Notes: generated by a model not told the origin, from the letters alone. Counted from the first letter of the stretch, positions 44,852-54,241 are shown. The stretch is DNA of 64,000 nucleotides from Coprococcus aceti (GCF_025567285.1 NZ_JAOQJT010000013.1:19595-83594); one strand, 5' to 3'. Numbers and translations are program-made.

Positions 44852-46918
44852 ATGAGAATCACAGAGCTTTTATCAAAAGAAAGCATTGCTCTGGGTGTAA
44901 AGGTAGATTCAAAGGATGCAGCGATCGACTACCTTGTAAACCTGCACGATGCAGCGGGAAACATCTCAGACAAGAAAATATATAAAGAAGGAATACTTAA
45001 GAGAGAGGAAGAGGGCTCAACAGCTATAGGAGAAGGAATAGCGATCCCTCACTCCAAGAACAAGGCGGTCAAGAGACCTGGACTTGCAGCTATGACAGTC
45101 CCTGATGGAGTTGATTACGATTCACTGGATGGACAGCCATCAAACCTGTTCTTCATGATCGCAGCACCGGAGAGCGGATCAGATGTACATCTTGAGGTAC
45201 TTTCAAGACTGTCTATGCTTCTCATGGATGAGGACTTCAGAGCAGAGCTTCTGAAGGCAGCTGACAAGGATGCATTCCTTGCAGTCGTTGACAAATACGA
45301 GAACGCAAAGTTCCCAGAGGAGACAGCAGAGAAGCCTGAGGAAAAGGCAGTTGAGAAGGCTCCTGAGAAGAAAGGCTTTAGAGTGCTTGCCGTTACAGCG
45401 TGTCCTACAGGAATAGCTCACACATATATGGCAGCCGAGGCACTTGAGAAGGCCGGCGCCAAGATGGGATATGCCTTAAAGGCTGAGACAAATGGCTCAG
45501 GCGGAGCAAAAAATATACTTACTGATGAAGAGATCGCAAACTGTGATGGTATCATAGTTGCAGCTGACAAGAGTGTTGAAACAGCAAGATTTGATGGAAA
45601 GCCAGTTCTTTTCACAAGAGTGGCAGACGGAATACACAAGCCTGAGGAGCTCATACAGAAGATCGTGGATGGTCAGGTTCCTGTTCACCACGAGGAGGGT
45701 GGCAGAAAAGAGTCAAGCAGTGCAAATGGCAGTGTAGGAAGCAGAATATACAAGCATCTTATGAACGGAGTATCACACATGCTCCCATTCGTAATCGGCG
45801 GTGGTATCCTCACAGCTCTTGCATTCCTTATAGATACACTTTGCGGATTTGGTGCAACAGGTGGATCCAACTTCGGTTCCATGACCCCGCTCTCAGCATT
45901 CTTCAAGTATGCCGGTGGCCTGGCGATGGGCGTGATGGTTCCGGTGCTTGCAGGATTTATAGCAGAGTCTATAGCAGACAGACCTGGACTTGCGGTTGGT
46001 TTCCTCGGCGGTATCCTGGCATCTTCCGGAAATGCAGCCTTGTCCGGTTATGTATGGGCAGGAGATAACCTTGGCGGCTTCCAGTCATTTATATCAAAGT
46101 TTGGATTCGTCGCAGAAGGCGGCGGAAATACAGTATCAGGTTTCCTCGGCGGTATCGCAGCAGGTTTCCTTGCAGGATATGTAGTTCTTCTTCTTAGAAA
46201 GATCTGCTCCAAATTCCCTAAGTCACTGGAGGGAATCAAGCCAACACTTATATATCCACTTGTTGGTATGTTTATAGTTGCAGTACTTATGATATTTGTA
46301 CTCAATCCGATTATTGGATTGATCAATACAGGACTTTCAGATATGCTGACAGCCCTTGCAAATAAAAATCTTCTCATCCCACTTGGAATCATCCTCGGCG
46401 GTATGATGGCGATAGACATGGGCGGCCCTATCAACAAGGCAGCTTATGTATACGGAACAATGGTTCTCGCAACAGCGTCAGAGCTTGTCGCAGGCGGCGC
46501 ACAGCTCTCAGATCCAGCAGTTCAGGCATGCTATATCTCAATGGCATCAGTTATGGTAGGTGGTATGGTACCTCCACTTGGAATTGCTCTTGCATGTATC
46601 TTCTTCCCTAAGAAGTTCACAAAGGCAGAGAGAAACTCAACAGTATCAAATATTGTAATGTCATGTGGATTCATCACAGAGGGTGCAATACCATTTGCAG
46701 CTGCAGATCCACTCCACGTAATACCATGTACACTCGTAGGCGCAGCAGTTGCAGGTGGAATGTCAGCAGCGTTCAAATGTACACTGATGGCACCTCACGG
46801 CGGAATCTTTGTATTCGCAACAGTAGGCAACTGGTTACCATACATCATCTCATGGCTTGTAGGATCAGTGATCACATGTATCATGCTCGGTCTTATCAAG
46901 AGAAACGTGCAGGAGTAA
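44852..46918 (+). CDS. fruA: PTS fructose transporter IIABC
   Basis: Single-chain fructose permease of 688 residues. The IIA domain (1-150) has phospho-His67 in AIPHSKNK. After a Glu/Lys/Pro-rich linker, IIB starts near 170 with phospho-Cys184 in TACPTGIAHTYMAAEAL. The IIC membrane domain (about 300-685) has the fructose-family segments HLMNGVSHMLPFVIGGGILT and DMGGPINKAAYVYG. It imports fructose and delivers fructose 1-phosphate to FruK. Phosphate comes from HPr and EI, encoded just downstream. AGGAGG precedes the ATG. Confidence 0.96.
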   Translation: MRITELLSKESIALGVKVDSKDAAIDYLVNLHDAAGNISDKKIYKEGILKREEEGSTAIGEGIAIPHSKNKAVKRPGLAAMTVPDGVDYDSLDGQPSNLFFMIAAPESGSDVHLEVLSRLSMLLMDEDFRAELLKAADKDAFLAVVDKYENAKFPEETAEKPEEKAVEKAPEKKGFRVLAVTACPTGIAHTYMAAEALEKAGAKMGYALKAETNGSGGAKNILTDEEIANCDGIIVAADKSVETARFDGKPVLFTRVADGIHKPEELIQKIVDGQVPVHHEEGGRKESSSANGSVGSRIYKHLMNGVSHMLPFVIGGGILTALAFLIDTLCGFGATGGSNFGSMTPLSAFFKYAGGLAMGVMVPVLAGFIAESIADRPGLAVGFLGGILASSGNAALSGYVWAGDNLGGFQSFISKFGFVAEGGGNTVSGFLGGIAAGFLAGYVVLLLRKICSKFPKSLEGIKPTLIYPLVGMFIVAVLMIFVLNPIIGLINTGLSDMLTALANKNLLIPLGIILGGMMAIDMGGPINKAAYVYGTMVLATASELVAGGAQLSDPAVQACYISMASVMVGGMVPPLGIALACIFFPKKFTKAERNSTVSNIVMSCGFITEGAIPFAAADPLHVIPCTLVGAAVAGGMSAAFKCTLMAPHGGIFVFATVGNWLPYIISWLVGSVITCIMLGLIKRNVQE

Positions 46919-47143
46919 AAAAATGCACAAAAGTAATGCACAGAAAACGACAGAATGTTATAATTTATACAATTGGGGTTTGCGAAAGAAATCTGATAAA
47001 AATATGGATCAAGTAAAGATGGCAGGTCATCTGGCTGTGATACCATATGGTTAGAATGAAACAGGATTATTTCACGAAATTCCACAAATATAAGATTTTA
47101 TTAAGAGACAGGACCACGCACAGAATAGATTGGCTGCTGGATA

Positions 47144-47260
47144 CTGACACATCCTTTGAAGGGAATTTGAGACCGCCGATCCTTAGGTGGCGCGATAAGC
47201 GGCACCTTAGTACCGCTGCAGGTCGAAATAAGCGGGAGCGACCCTGAAAAGGATGTGTCA
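47144..47260. repeat. Structured intergenic element, copy 2
   Basis: About 117 bases between fruA and ptsH. Outer arms TGACACATCCTTT/AAAGGATGTGTCA enclose a GC-rich core with GCGCGATAAGCGGCACCTTA and TACCGCTGCAGG followed by AAGCGGGAGCG. The core matches copy 1 (complementary strand) and copy 3, but the arms do not. The remaining gap (46919-47143) is AT-rich; I see no clear feature beyond a TATAAT near 46971. Confidence 0.7.
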
Positions 47261-47320
47261 TTAGCCCAAAGCTTCATAATGAATACCGGTGGTCCGTCCG
47301 TAAAAGAAGGAGAAGAAATT

Positions 47321-47584
47321 ATGGTAGCACAGACAGTAAAAGTAGTAAATGAACAGGGACTTCACATGAGACCAGCAGGAGTATTTGCAAAGGAGATGAC
47401 AAAGTTCTCATGCGCAGTAACTCTCGATGTAGCAGGCAAGAAGATCAATGCCAAGAGCGTAATGCTCATCATCGCAGCATGCATCAAGTGTGGTGCTGAG
47501 GTTACAGTAGAGTGTGACGGTGCAGACGAGAAGGAGGCTCTTGCAAAGGCAGTTGAGCTCATCGAGTCAGGATTCGGCGAGTAG
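47321..47584 (+). CDS. ptsH: Phosphocarrier protein HPr
   Basis: Small PTS protein of 87 residues that carries phosphate from EI to sugar permeases. Phospho-His15 is in GLHMRPAG (usually HARPA; Met replaces Ala) and the regulatory Ser46 is in NAKSVMLIIA, so control by HPr kinase is retained. ATG 47321 follows GGAG; an in-frame ATG at 47255 lies inside the element at 47144-47260 and is unlikely. It carries three Cys (two in AACIKCG), unusual for HPr. ptsI follows after 135 bases. Confidence 0.95.
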   Translation: MVAQTVKVVNEQGLHMRPAGVFAKEMTKFSCAVTLDVAGKKINAKSVMLIIAACIKCGAEVTVECDGADEKEALAKAVELIESGFGE

Positions 47585-47660
47585 GACATGTAGATGTTCT
47601 GACGTCGCAGCAGGGAAATGATAAGTGAAATCTGATATCAGACTTCAGTAAATGTTACGG

Positions 47661-47691
47661 ACAAATGGTACTCAGATTGAGTACCATTTGT
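47661..47691 (+). terminator. Hairpin between ptsH and ptsI
   Basis: Perfect 14-bp stem ACAAATGGTACTCA/TGAGTACCATTTGT with a 3-base loop. The T-run is weak, so it may be a partial terminator that makes HPr more abundant than EI. Confidence 0.7.
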
Positions 47692-47719
47692 TGTATAGAG
47701 AATAATTGGAGGTTTTCTT

Positions 47720-49423
47720 ATGAATAAAGGAATCGCGGGTTCAGCCGGCTACGGCGTTGGAAAGGTTGTGATCATATCTGACGCAAAGCCGGAATATGAG
47801 AACAGAACAATCACAGATACAGATGCAGAGATTAAGAGATATGACGATGCAGTTGCAGCATTTACAGAGAAGACACATGCCATGGCAGAGGCCATGAAGG
47901 AGAGTGTCGGAGAGCACAATGCGGAGATCCTTGAGGGGCACATACTGCTCCTCACAGATCCGGGGATGGATGAGATCACAAAGGGCGCGATTATGAGCGG
48001 AACCTGTGCAGAGGCTGCATTTGAGAGCACATGCGATATGTTTGCCGGAATGTTCCAGATGGCGGATGATGAGCTCACAAGACAGAGAGCAACGGATATC
48101 GGCGACATCAAGGTGAGAATGCTCAAGATACTTACTGGCACGCCGGACATGAACATATCAGAGGTTCCAGCTGGAACTATCCTTGTGGCTGAGGATCTCA
48201 CCCCTTCCATGACAGCAGGAATCGTCAAGGAGAATGTGGCAGGAATCATCACTGCGGTTGGCGGCAAGACATCCCACTCAGCTATTCTTGCGAGAGCACT
48301 TGAGATACCGGCGGTACTCAGCGTGGATGGAATAGTTGACATGGTTTCAGATGGAATGACAGCAGTAGTTGACGGATGCGATGGAATCTGCATACTTGAT
48401 CCGTCCCAGGAAGAGGTAGATGAATATCAGGCAAAGAGAGAGAAGTACTTAAGTGACAAGGCTCTTCTTGAGGTATATAGAGGCAAAGACACAGTCACAG
48501 CTGATGGCGCAAAGGTACATTTGTATGGCAATATCGGTAATCCGGAGGATGCAAAGCAGGTTGCTGCATGTGATGGAGAGGGCGTTGGCCTTTTCAGAAC
48601 AGAGTTCCTGTTCATGGGCGCATCGGAGCTCCCATCTGAGGAAGAGCAGTTCCAGGCGTACAAGGCGGCTGCCGAGACCATGGAGGGCAGAGAAGTCATC
48701 ATCAGAACCCTTGATGTGGGTGGTGACAAGGATATCCCATACCTTGGACTTGAGAAAGAGGACAATCCGTTCTTAGGTTTCAGAGCAGTGAGATATTGTC
48801 TGCAGAATAAAGATTCATACAGAGTACAGCTGAGGGCACTTCTCCGCGCAAGTGCATTTGGCGATATCAAGATCATGGTACCGCTTGTCACATGTGTTGA
48901 TGAGATCAGAAGCGTGAAGGCTCTTGTTAAGGAGCTCATGGCTGAGCTTGATGCAGAGAATATAGCATACAATAAGGATATCCAGGTCGGTGCAATGATA
49001 GAAACTCCTGCGGCAAGTCTCATAGCAGACCTGCTCGCAAAGGAGGCAGACTTCTTCAGTATAGGCACAAATGACCTGACACAGTACACCATGGCGGTCG
49101 ACAGAGGCAATGCAAAGGTTGCGTATCTGTACTCGTCCTACAATCCTGCAGTTCTCCGCTCCATGAAGAATATCATCGAGGCGGCAAATGCAGCGGGCAT
49201 CATGGTAGGCATGTGCGGTGAGGCAGCAGCAGATCCGTTGCTCATACCTCTCCTTATATCATTTGGACTGGGAGAGTTTTCAGTCAGTGCCACTTCAGTC
49301 CTTGCGACAAGAGGAACGATAGCCAAGTGGTCGAAGGCTGAAGCAGATGAGTTGGCAGCAAAGGCACTCTCACTTGCAACAGAGACGGAGGTTGCGGAAC
49401 TTCTCAAAGCAAATGCAAGATAG
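47720..49423 (+). CDS. ptsI: PTS enzyme I (phosphoenolpyruvate-protein phosphotransferase)
   Basis: Takes phosphate from phosphoenolpyruvate and passes it to HPr. The 567-residue protein has phospho-His186 in GGKTSHSAILARAL, the PEP-binding DGEGVGLFRTEFLFMG, and the C-terminal signature FFSIGTNDLTQYTMAVDR. Complete and of normal length. TGGAGG lies before the ATG. With ptsH it serves the fructose permease next door and any other PTS in the genome. Confidence 0.97.
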   Translation: MNKGIAGSAGYGVGKVVIISDAKPEYENRTITDTDAEIKRYDDAVAAFTEKTHAMAEAMKESVGEHNAEILEGHILLLTDPGMDEITKGAIMSGTCAEAAFESTCDMFAGMFQMADDELTRQRATDIGDIKVRMLKILTGTPDMNISEVPAGTILVAEDLTPSMTAGIVKENVAGIITAVGGKTSHSAILARALEIPAVLSVDGIVDMVSDGMTAVVDGCDGICILDPSQEEVDEYQAKREKYLSDKALLEVYRGKDTVTADGAKVHLYGNIGNPEDAKQVAACDGEGVGLFRTEFLFMGASELPSEEEQFQAYKAAAETMEGREVIIRTLDVGGDKDIPYLGLEKEDNPFLGFRAVRYCLQNKDSYRVQLRALLRASAFGDIKIMVPLVTCVDEIRSVKALVKELMAELDAENIAYNKDIQVGAMIETPAASLIADLLAKEADFFSIGTNDLTQYTMAVDRGNAKVAYLYSSYNPAVLRSMKNIIEAANAAGIMVGMCGEAAADPLLIPLLISFGLGEFSVSATSVLATRGTIAKWSKAEADELAAKALSLATETEVAELLKANAR

Positions 49424-49540
49424 ATAAAAGTGCACAATATGGCTTGGTAAAAATATGAGTACATTTTTGTATGGTTCATGTGTTTGAGAAATCAATAATG
49501 AACAAAAACCATGACTCTTAGTGACTATTTTCACGAAAAT

Positions 49541-49584
49541 AAAAAAAGTCGGCATTTTTAACTGGAAAAAGTGCCGATTTTTTT
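49541..49584 (+). terminator. Terminator downstream of ptsI
   Basis: Stem TCGGCATTTTT/AAAAAGTGCCGA with flanking A- and T-runs, 120 bases after ptsI. A TATAAT at about 49592 may be the -10 of the next gene; no good -35 is seen. The rest of the 49424-49732 gap is featureless. Confidence 0.88.
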
Positions 49585-49732
49585 GTTACAGTATAATTAG
49601 TAGTAGGAAGAACACATAGTGAACAGAGTCAGCCTTGCAGATCGAAACAGACAAGTGCATCATATCGTAATTTTAGTGAGTTTGTTTTAACAGTATTGTA
49701 GATGGAAATAATATGGATAGGAGGATGTAATA

Positions 49733-50038
49733 ATGTTTGAGAATGAAAAAGTAAACCATGTGAAGTTTGGTGAAGGCAGTGTGATGGAATGTGATGGAAG
49801 CCATATAAGAATTGTATTTTCTTATAATAATGTAGAAAAGACATTTGCCTATCCGGGAGCATTTGATAAGTTTGTCACCTTCCAGAGCAAAGAGGCGCAG
49901 CAGGTAGCGGAGAGCGAGCTTGAGCAGATAAGGCTGAACCAGAAAAAGCTGGAGGGAATGAAGAAGCTTATAATTCAGGAGAACGAGAGAAGGAAAGAGG
50001 AAGCACTCAAGGCCAAGGCGAAGAGAAAGAGACAGTAA
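49733..50038 (+). CDS. Small protein with Tudor-like N-terminus and coiled-coil tail
   Basis: A 101-residue cytosolic protein. The first half (NHVKFGEGSVMECDGSHIRI, then FSYNNVEKTFAYPGAF) resembles the small beta-barrel found at the C-terminus of UvrD/PcrA helicases and in related ATP-binding proteins. The second half is a charged helix rich in Glu, Lys and Arg ending KAKRKRQ, likely a coiled coil that could bind nucleic acid. Function unknown. AGGAGG lies before the ATG. It is flanked by terminators on both sides, so it is transcribed alone. Confidence 0.75.
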   Translation: MFENEKVNHVKFGEGSVMECDGSHIRIVFSYNNVEKTFAYPGAFDKFVTFQSKEAQQVAESELEQIRLNQKKLEGMKKLIIQENERRKEEALKAKAKRKRQ

Positions 50039-50058
50039 TATAAAGTAAGATATAATAG

Positions 50059-50100
50059 TCCCTGCCAGAGAGAAAATTTTCTCTTTTGGCGGGATTTTTT
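50059..50100 (+). terminator. Terminator after the small coiled-coil protein gene
   Basis: Stem TCCCTGCCAGAGAG/CTCTTTTGGCGGGA, then six T. Confidence 0.92.
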
Positions 50101-50272
50101 GCACCTGAGGATAATTTTTAGAACAGTGCTATTTTTACATATACCTTGATTTTGTTGATATTTTTTGCTAAATTAAGTACGTACGTGTATAAATAGGGGC
50201 GTTTGCACCCATTTACAGAATAAAATGATCATAACAGTCAGAATTTGGCTGTCGGAAAGGACGGAGCACAGA

Positions 50273-51160
50273 GTGTATAAGATTACTAAGGTTGAACAGT
50301 TGACAGAGACCATATACCTCATGGACGTGGTTGCACCACGAGTTGCAAATAAATGTCTTCCGGGACAGTTTGTAATTGTCAGAGGTTCAGAGGATGGAGA
50401 GAGAATCCCTCTCACTATCTGCGATTACTCAAGAGAGGACGGAACCATCACTATAGTATTCCAGGTAGTTGGAGCTGCTACAGAGATGATGAAGAATAAG
50501 AAGGTTGGAGATTCATTTGCGGATTTCGTTGGACCACTTGGATGTCCATCAGAGTTCTGCAAGGAGGATATAGAAGAACTCAAGAAAAAGAAGATCCTCT
50601 TCGTTGCAGGTGGTGTTGGAACAGCGCCTGTATACCCACAGGTAAAGTGGCTCCACGAGCAGGGCATCGAAGCTGACGTCATCGTCGGAGGAAGAAACAA
50701 GTCACTCATCATTCTTGAGGATAAGATGAAGAAGGTAGCCGGCAACCTGTATATCACGACAGATGACGGTTCATATGGAAGCAAGGGTGTCGTTACAAAT
50801 GAGATCCAGAAGCTTGTAGACGCTGGCAACAAGTATGATGTGTGTGTTGCCATCGGCCCTATGATCATGATGAAGTTCGTATGTAAGCTCACAAAGGAGC
50901 TTGAGATCCCTACAGTTGTCAGCCTTAACCCTATCATGGTAGACGGAACAGGTATGTGTGGTGCCTGCCGTGTAACAGTAGGCGGAGAGGTTAAGTTCGC
51001 ATGTGTAGACGGACCAGAGTTCGACGGTCACAAGGTGAACTTTGAGGAGGCTATGCAGCGTCAGCAGCTCTACAAGACTGTAGAGGGCAGAGCATTCCTT
51101 GCAGCAAAAGAGGGCGATACACATCATGGCGGATGTGGAAACTGTGGAGGTGACAAGTAA
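50273..51160 (+). CDS. nfnA: NfnA-like FAD/NAD-binding ferredoxin-NADP reductase subunit
   Basis: Small subunit of the electron-bifurcating transhydrogenase NfnAB, which couples NADH, ferredoxin and NADPH. The 295-residue protein has a flavin-binding barrel (CLPGQFVIVRG, RIPLTICDY), an NAD-binding part (LFVAGGVGTAPVYPQ) and a C-terminal 2Fe-2S loop (GTGMCGACRVTV and KFACVDGPEFDGH). I chose GTG 50273 (VYKITKVEQL), six bases after GGAG, because homologues begin there; an ATG at 50225 would add 16 atypical residues. A related subunit serves dihydroorotate dehydrogenase, but the adjacent nfnB decides. Confidence 0.88.
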   Translation: MYKITKVEQLTETIYLMDVVAPRVANKCLPGQFVIVRGSEDGERIPLTICDYSREDGTITIVFQVVGAATEMMKNKKVGDSFADFVGPLGCPSEFCKEDIEELKKKKILFVAGGVGTAPVYPQVKWLHEQGIEADVIVGGRNKSLIILEDKMKKVAGNLYITTDDGSYGSKGVVTNEIQKLVDAGNKYDVCVAIGPMIMMKFVCKLTKELEIPTVVSLNPIMVDGTGMCGACRVTVGGEVKFACVDGPEFDGHKVNFEEAMQRQQLYKTVEGRAFLAAKEGDTHHGGCGNCGGDK

Positions 51161-52560
51161 TGGCTATAGAAGTAGATGTTTGGAAGAGAGTGCCGGTTCG
51201 CGAGCAGGAGCCACAGGTACGTGCAAAGAATTTTGAAGAGGTTTGTTACGGATATAATGAAGAGGAGGCTATGGCTGAGGCTTCAAGATGTATAGGATGT
51301 AAGAACGCCCCATGTATGAATGGCTGTCCTGTATCTATCAATATCCCTGGATTTATAGCTCAGGTCAAGGAAGGCAACTTCGCTGAGGCATTCAAGATCA
51401 TCAGCGAGTCATCAGCACTTCCTGCTGTATGTGGCCGTGTATGTCCACAGGAGACACAGTGTGAGCAGAAGTGTATCAGAGGAATCAAGGGCGAGGCGAT
51501 ATCCATCGGTAAGCTTGAGAGATTTGTTGCTGACTGGGCCCGTGAGAACGGAATCAAGCCAGAGCCTGCAAAGGAGATGAATGGTCACAAGGTGGCGGTC
51601 ATCGGATCAGGCCCTTCAGGTGTGACAGCAGCCGGAGATCTTGCAAAGATGGGTTACGATGTAACTATATTCGAGGCACTTCACCAGCCGGGCGGAGTTC
51701 TCGTATACGGAATTCCAGAGTTCCGTCTTCCAAAGGAGAAGGTAGTTGCCAAGGAGATCGAGAACATCAAGTCACTTGGTGTTAAGATAGAGACAAATGT
51801 AGTAGTAGGAAAGTCAGTCACAATCGACTCACTCCTTGAGGATGAGGGATTTGACGCAGTGTTCATCGGATCAGGTGCAGGACTTCCTAAGTTCATGGGT
51901 ATCCCAGGCGAGAATGCCAACGGCGTATTCTCAGCAAATGAGTACCTCACAAGAAGCAACCTCATGAAGGCATTTGACGAGAATTCAAATACACCTATCA
52001 TGAGAGGTAAGAAGGTTGCCGTTGTCGGTGGTGGAAATGTTGCTATGGATGCAGCAAGAACAGCACTCAGACTTGGCGCTGAGACGCATATCGTATACAG
52101 ACGTTCAGAGGAGGAGCTCCCAGCCAGAGTTGAGGAGGTTCATCATGCTAAGGAAGAGGGAATCATATTTGATCTCCTCACAAACCCAACAGAGATCCTT
52201 GAGGATGAGAACGGCTGGGTATGCGGTATGAAGTGTGTGAAGATGGAGCTCGGTGAGCCAGACGCATCAGGCAGAAGAAGACCTGTTGTGATTCCAGATT
52301 CAGAGTTCACAATGGACGTTGACACAGTAATCATGTCACTTGGAACTTCACCAAACCCACTTATCTCATCTACAACAGAGGGACTTGAGACAAACAAGTG
52401 GAAGTGTATCGTTGCAGAAGAGGCAAACGGACAGACAACCAAGGAAGGCGTATATGCCGGTGGCGATGCCGTAACAGGTGCTGCAACAGTTATACTTGCA
52501 ATGGAAGCTGGTAGAGCTGGTGCAAAGGGAATTGATGAGTACATCAAGAACAACAAGTAA
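51160..52560 (+). CDS. nfnB: NfnB-like NADPH-dependent FAD subunit (GltD family)
   Basis: A 466-residue flavoprotein of the glutamate synthase small chain family. It has N-terminal cysteines for two 4Fe-4S clusters (CIGCKNAPCMNGCP, CGRVCPQETQCEQKC), an FAD site (VIGSGPSGVTAAGDLA) and an NADPH site (VVGGGNVAMDAARTALRLG). Because it starts within the stop of nfnA (TAATG) it is better read as NfnB than as a glutamate synthase subunit; no large glutamate synthase gene is near. In fermenters Nfn supplies NADPH from NADH and reduced ferredoxin. GdhA, an NADPH user, is 2.4 kb downstream. Confidence 0.88.
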   Translation: MAIEVDVWKRVPVREQEPQVRAKNFEEVCYGYNEEEAMAEASRCIGCKNAPCMNGCPVSINIPGFIAQVKEGNFAEAFKIISESSALPAVCGRVCPQETQCEQKCIRGIKGEAISIGKLERFVADWARENGIKPEPAKEMNGHKVAVIGSGPSGVTAAGDLAKMGYDVTIFEALHQPGGVLVYGIPEFRLPKEKVVAKEIENIKSLGVKIETNVVVGKSVTIDSLLEDEGFDAVFIGSGAGLPKFMGIPGENANGVFSANEYLTRSNLMKAFDENSNTPIMRGKKVAVVGGGNVAMDAARTALRLGAETHIVYRRSEEELPARVEEVHHAKEEGIIFDLLTNPTEILEDENGWVCGMKCVKMELGEPDASGRRRPVVIPDSEFTMDVDTVIMSLGTSPNPLISSTTEGLETNKWKCIVAEEANGQTTKEGVYAGGDAVTGAATVILAMEAGRAGAKGIDEYIKNNK

Positions 52561-52577
52561 TAATTATATAGAGTCAT

Positions 52578-52625
52578 AAAACGAGGCTGATGTGTATAGA
52601 GAATACTTCACATCAGCTTTGTTTT
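52578..52625 (+). terminator. Terminator of nfnAB
   Basis: Stem AGGCTGATGTG/CACATCAGCTT with outer AAAAC/GTTTT pairs and a 12-base loop. Confidence 0.8.
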
Positions 52626-52643
52626 ATATACGGGGGATTAGTT

Positions 52644-53003
52644 ATGTATGATGAATTTGCAAAATGGTTAGACAGAATTTTAGATGAGAATATGCCGCTG
52701 CCGGGGGTGGCGATCAACTTCAATATATATGAAGAGGTGGACTTGCATTGGTCGATCCAGTTGATAAGTTCAACTTATTTTGACGAGGAGGACGAGGACT
52801 GGAATTGTTACGAGGAGTTCACGACAGGGGAAGATCTGTACGAATGGCAGCAGGGTGTAGGCTGGGAGAAGATACTTGATATTTCCTGTGAGATGATCAG
52901 AAAGTATCTCACAGAAGGAAAATATGCTGAGAAACTTAAGAAGTACGAGGCTGTTGCCGCTGGATTCGTGGACGGCGATGTGGAAATCCTGTACAGAAGA
53001 TAG
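52644..53003 (+). CDS. Unrecognised 119-residue acidic protein
   Basis: I do not recognise a family. The protein is cytosolic, acidic and rich in aromatic residues (EEVDLHWSIQLISSTYFDEE, WNCYEEF, YEWQQGVGWEKI), the look of small immunity-type or uncharacterised single-domain proteins. The latter is only an impression. ATG 52644 follows GGGGGA; an upstream in-frame ATG at 52590 falls in the terminator hairpin. It lies alone between nfnAB and a HAD phosphatase. Confidence 0.7.
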   Translation: MYDEFAKWLDRILDENMPLPGVAINFNIYEEVDLHWSIQLISSTYFDEEDEDWNCYEEFTTGEDLYEWQQGVGWEKILDISCEMIRKYLTEGKYAEKLKKYEAVAAGFVDGDVEILYRR

Positions 53004-53008
53004 AGTGT

Positions 53009-53159
53009 TATGGAAACTAGTATGTAGTAGAAAATTGAAAATCTAGTGGGTAGTAGGAAATCGAGTGAATTGTGGGAAAACGAAAGCATTATAAGAAATA
53101 ATGCACGTTGTATGAAAATGTGTGAGTTGTAGAAATATAGTATGTATTGCAGAAAAATT
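53009..53159 (+). repeat. Degenerate tandem array of about 19-base units
   Basis: Seven or eight loosely repeated units with core TTGTAGAAAAT, of which GGTAGTAGGAAATCGAGTG, AGTTGTAGAAATATAGTAT and GTATTGCAGAAAAATTGTG are clear 19-base examples. They are almost free of C on the + strand. The units fill the gap before the HAD gene and contain no open frame. Confidence 0.5.
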
Positions 53160-53178
53160 GTGATAGGTGGGTGACAAC

Positions 53179-53994
53179 ATGAAAACTTTATATGTATCAG
53201 ATCTGGACGGTACGCTTCTTCGCAGCGATGAGACCACATCCGAGTATACAAACAGTGTAATCAATAATCTGACAGATAGAGGAATGATATTCTCTTATGC
53301 CACGGCGCGCTCCCTTATCACAGCTAAGAAGGTGACAAGCGGACTGCGGGCAGAAATTCCACTGATCGTATACAATGGGGCGTTTATCGTAGACAATGTT
53401 ACCGGTGAAGTCCTTGCTGCAAATTACTTTGATGAATCGGTAGGATCAGTGCTTGACGATCTGTTCGGTAATCAGATATTTCCGATAGTGTATGCGCGGA
53501 TAGATGGCAAGGAGAAATTTTCGTATGTTCCGGAGCTGTGCACAGATGGTATGAAGAAATTCCTGCTCAGCAGGCAGGGGGATGTCAGGACAAATATCGT
53601 AAAGTCAGCAGAGAACTTGAAAGTGGGAGATATTTTCTACATAACCTGCATTGACAGTCCGGAAAAATTAAAATCGTTGTACGATAAGTATAAGGATAAA
53701 TTTCACTGTGTATATCAGAAAGACATTTATACAGATGAACAATGGCTGGAGATCATGCCGTTTGCAGCATCTAAGGCAAATGCAATAAAACAGTTGCAGG
53801 AACTTCTGGAATGCGACAGGGTGGTTGCCTTTGGAGATGGCAGGAATGATATAGATATGTTTGAACTTGCTGACGAAAGCTACGCAGTGCAAAATGCTGA
53901 TGAACAGCTAAAAAGGTATGCCACATCGGTTATATCATCAAATGATGAGGATGGGGTGGCGCACTGGCTTGAGGATAATTATATCGTAAAATGA
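53179..53994 (+). CDS. HAD superfamily (Cof-type) phosphatase
   Basis: A 271-residue haloacid dehalogenase-type hydrolase of the Cof subfamily (cap type C2), usually acting on sugar phosphates or similar small phosphates. Motif I is VSDLDGTLLRSD with the nucleophile Asp, motif III has the Lys in ASKANAIKQL, and motif IV is FGDGRNDIDMFELAD. Substrate unknown. ATG 53179 follows AGGTGG; a GTG at 53167 is in frame but less likely. Confidence 0.9.
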   Translation: MKTLYVSDLDGTLLRSDETTSEYTNSVINNLTDRGMIFSYATARSLITAKKVTSGLRAEIPLIVYNGAFIVDNVTGEVLAANYFDESVGSVLDDLFGNQIFPIVYARIDGKEKFSYVPELCTDGMKKFLLSRQGDVRTNIVKSAENLKVGDIFYITCIDSPEKLKSLYDKYKDKFHCVYQKDIYTDEQWLEIMPFAASKANAIKQLQELLECDRVVAFGDGRNDIDMFELADESYAVQNADEQLKRYATSVISSNDEDGVAHWLEDNYIVK

Positions 53995-54054
53995 CGAAAA
54001 CTTATGGGTAAAAATCCAGGTTGGGTATAACGGTAAATATACATAAAAATCAGG

Positions 54055-54084
54055 TTGTAATTTGCGCAGAGCAGGGTATATAAT
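54055..54084 (+). promoter_or_regulatory. Promoter of the Lrp-family regulator
   Basis: TTGTAA, 18 bases, TATAAT. The following leader contains a small hairpin, TTGCACC/GGTGCTT, near 54140-54165. Confidence 0.5.
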
Positions 54085-54241
54085 GACACTACACATTTAT
54101 AATCTTAAGTAAATATGCTAATATGATTGTGAAACACAAGTTGCACCACGAGATAAGGTGCTTGAATAGGGAAAAGGACAATTGCGGTTATGTAGGATAA
54201 TATTGTAATTGCCTTAGAAAGTGAGAAGGAGAAGACATCTT

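Noticed and set aside
50165..50200. Promoter before nfnA (TTGTTG ... TACGTACG)
   Set aside because: No acceptable -10 at proper spacing; the repeated TACGTACG is curious but unsupported.
53009..53159. Possible CRISPR array
   Set aside because: Units are degenerate, about 19 bases, with no constant repeat plus unique spacer pattern and no cas genes nearby.
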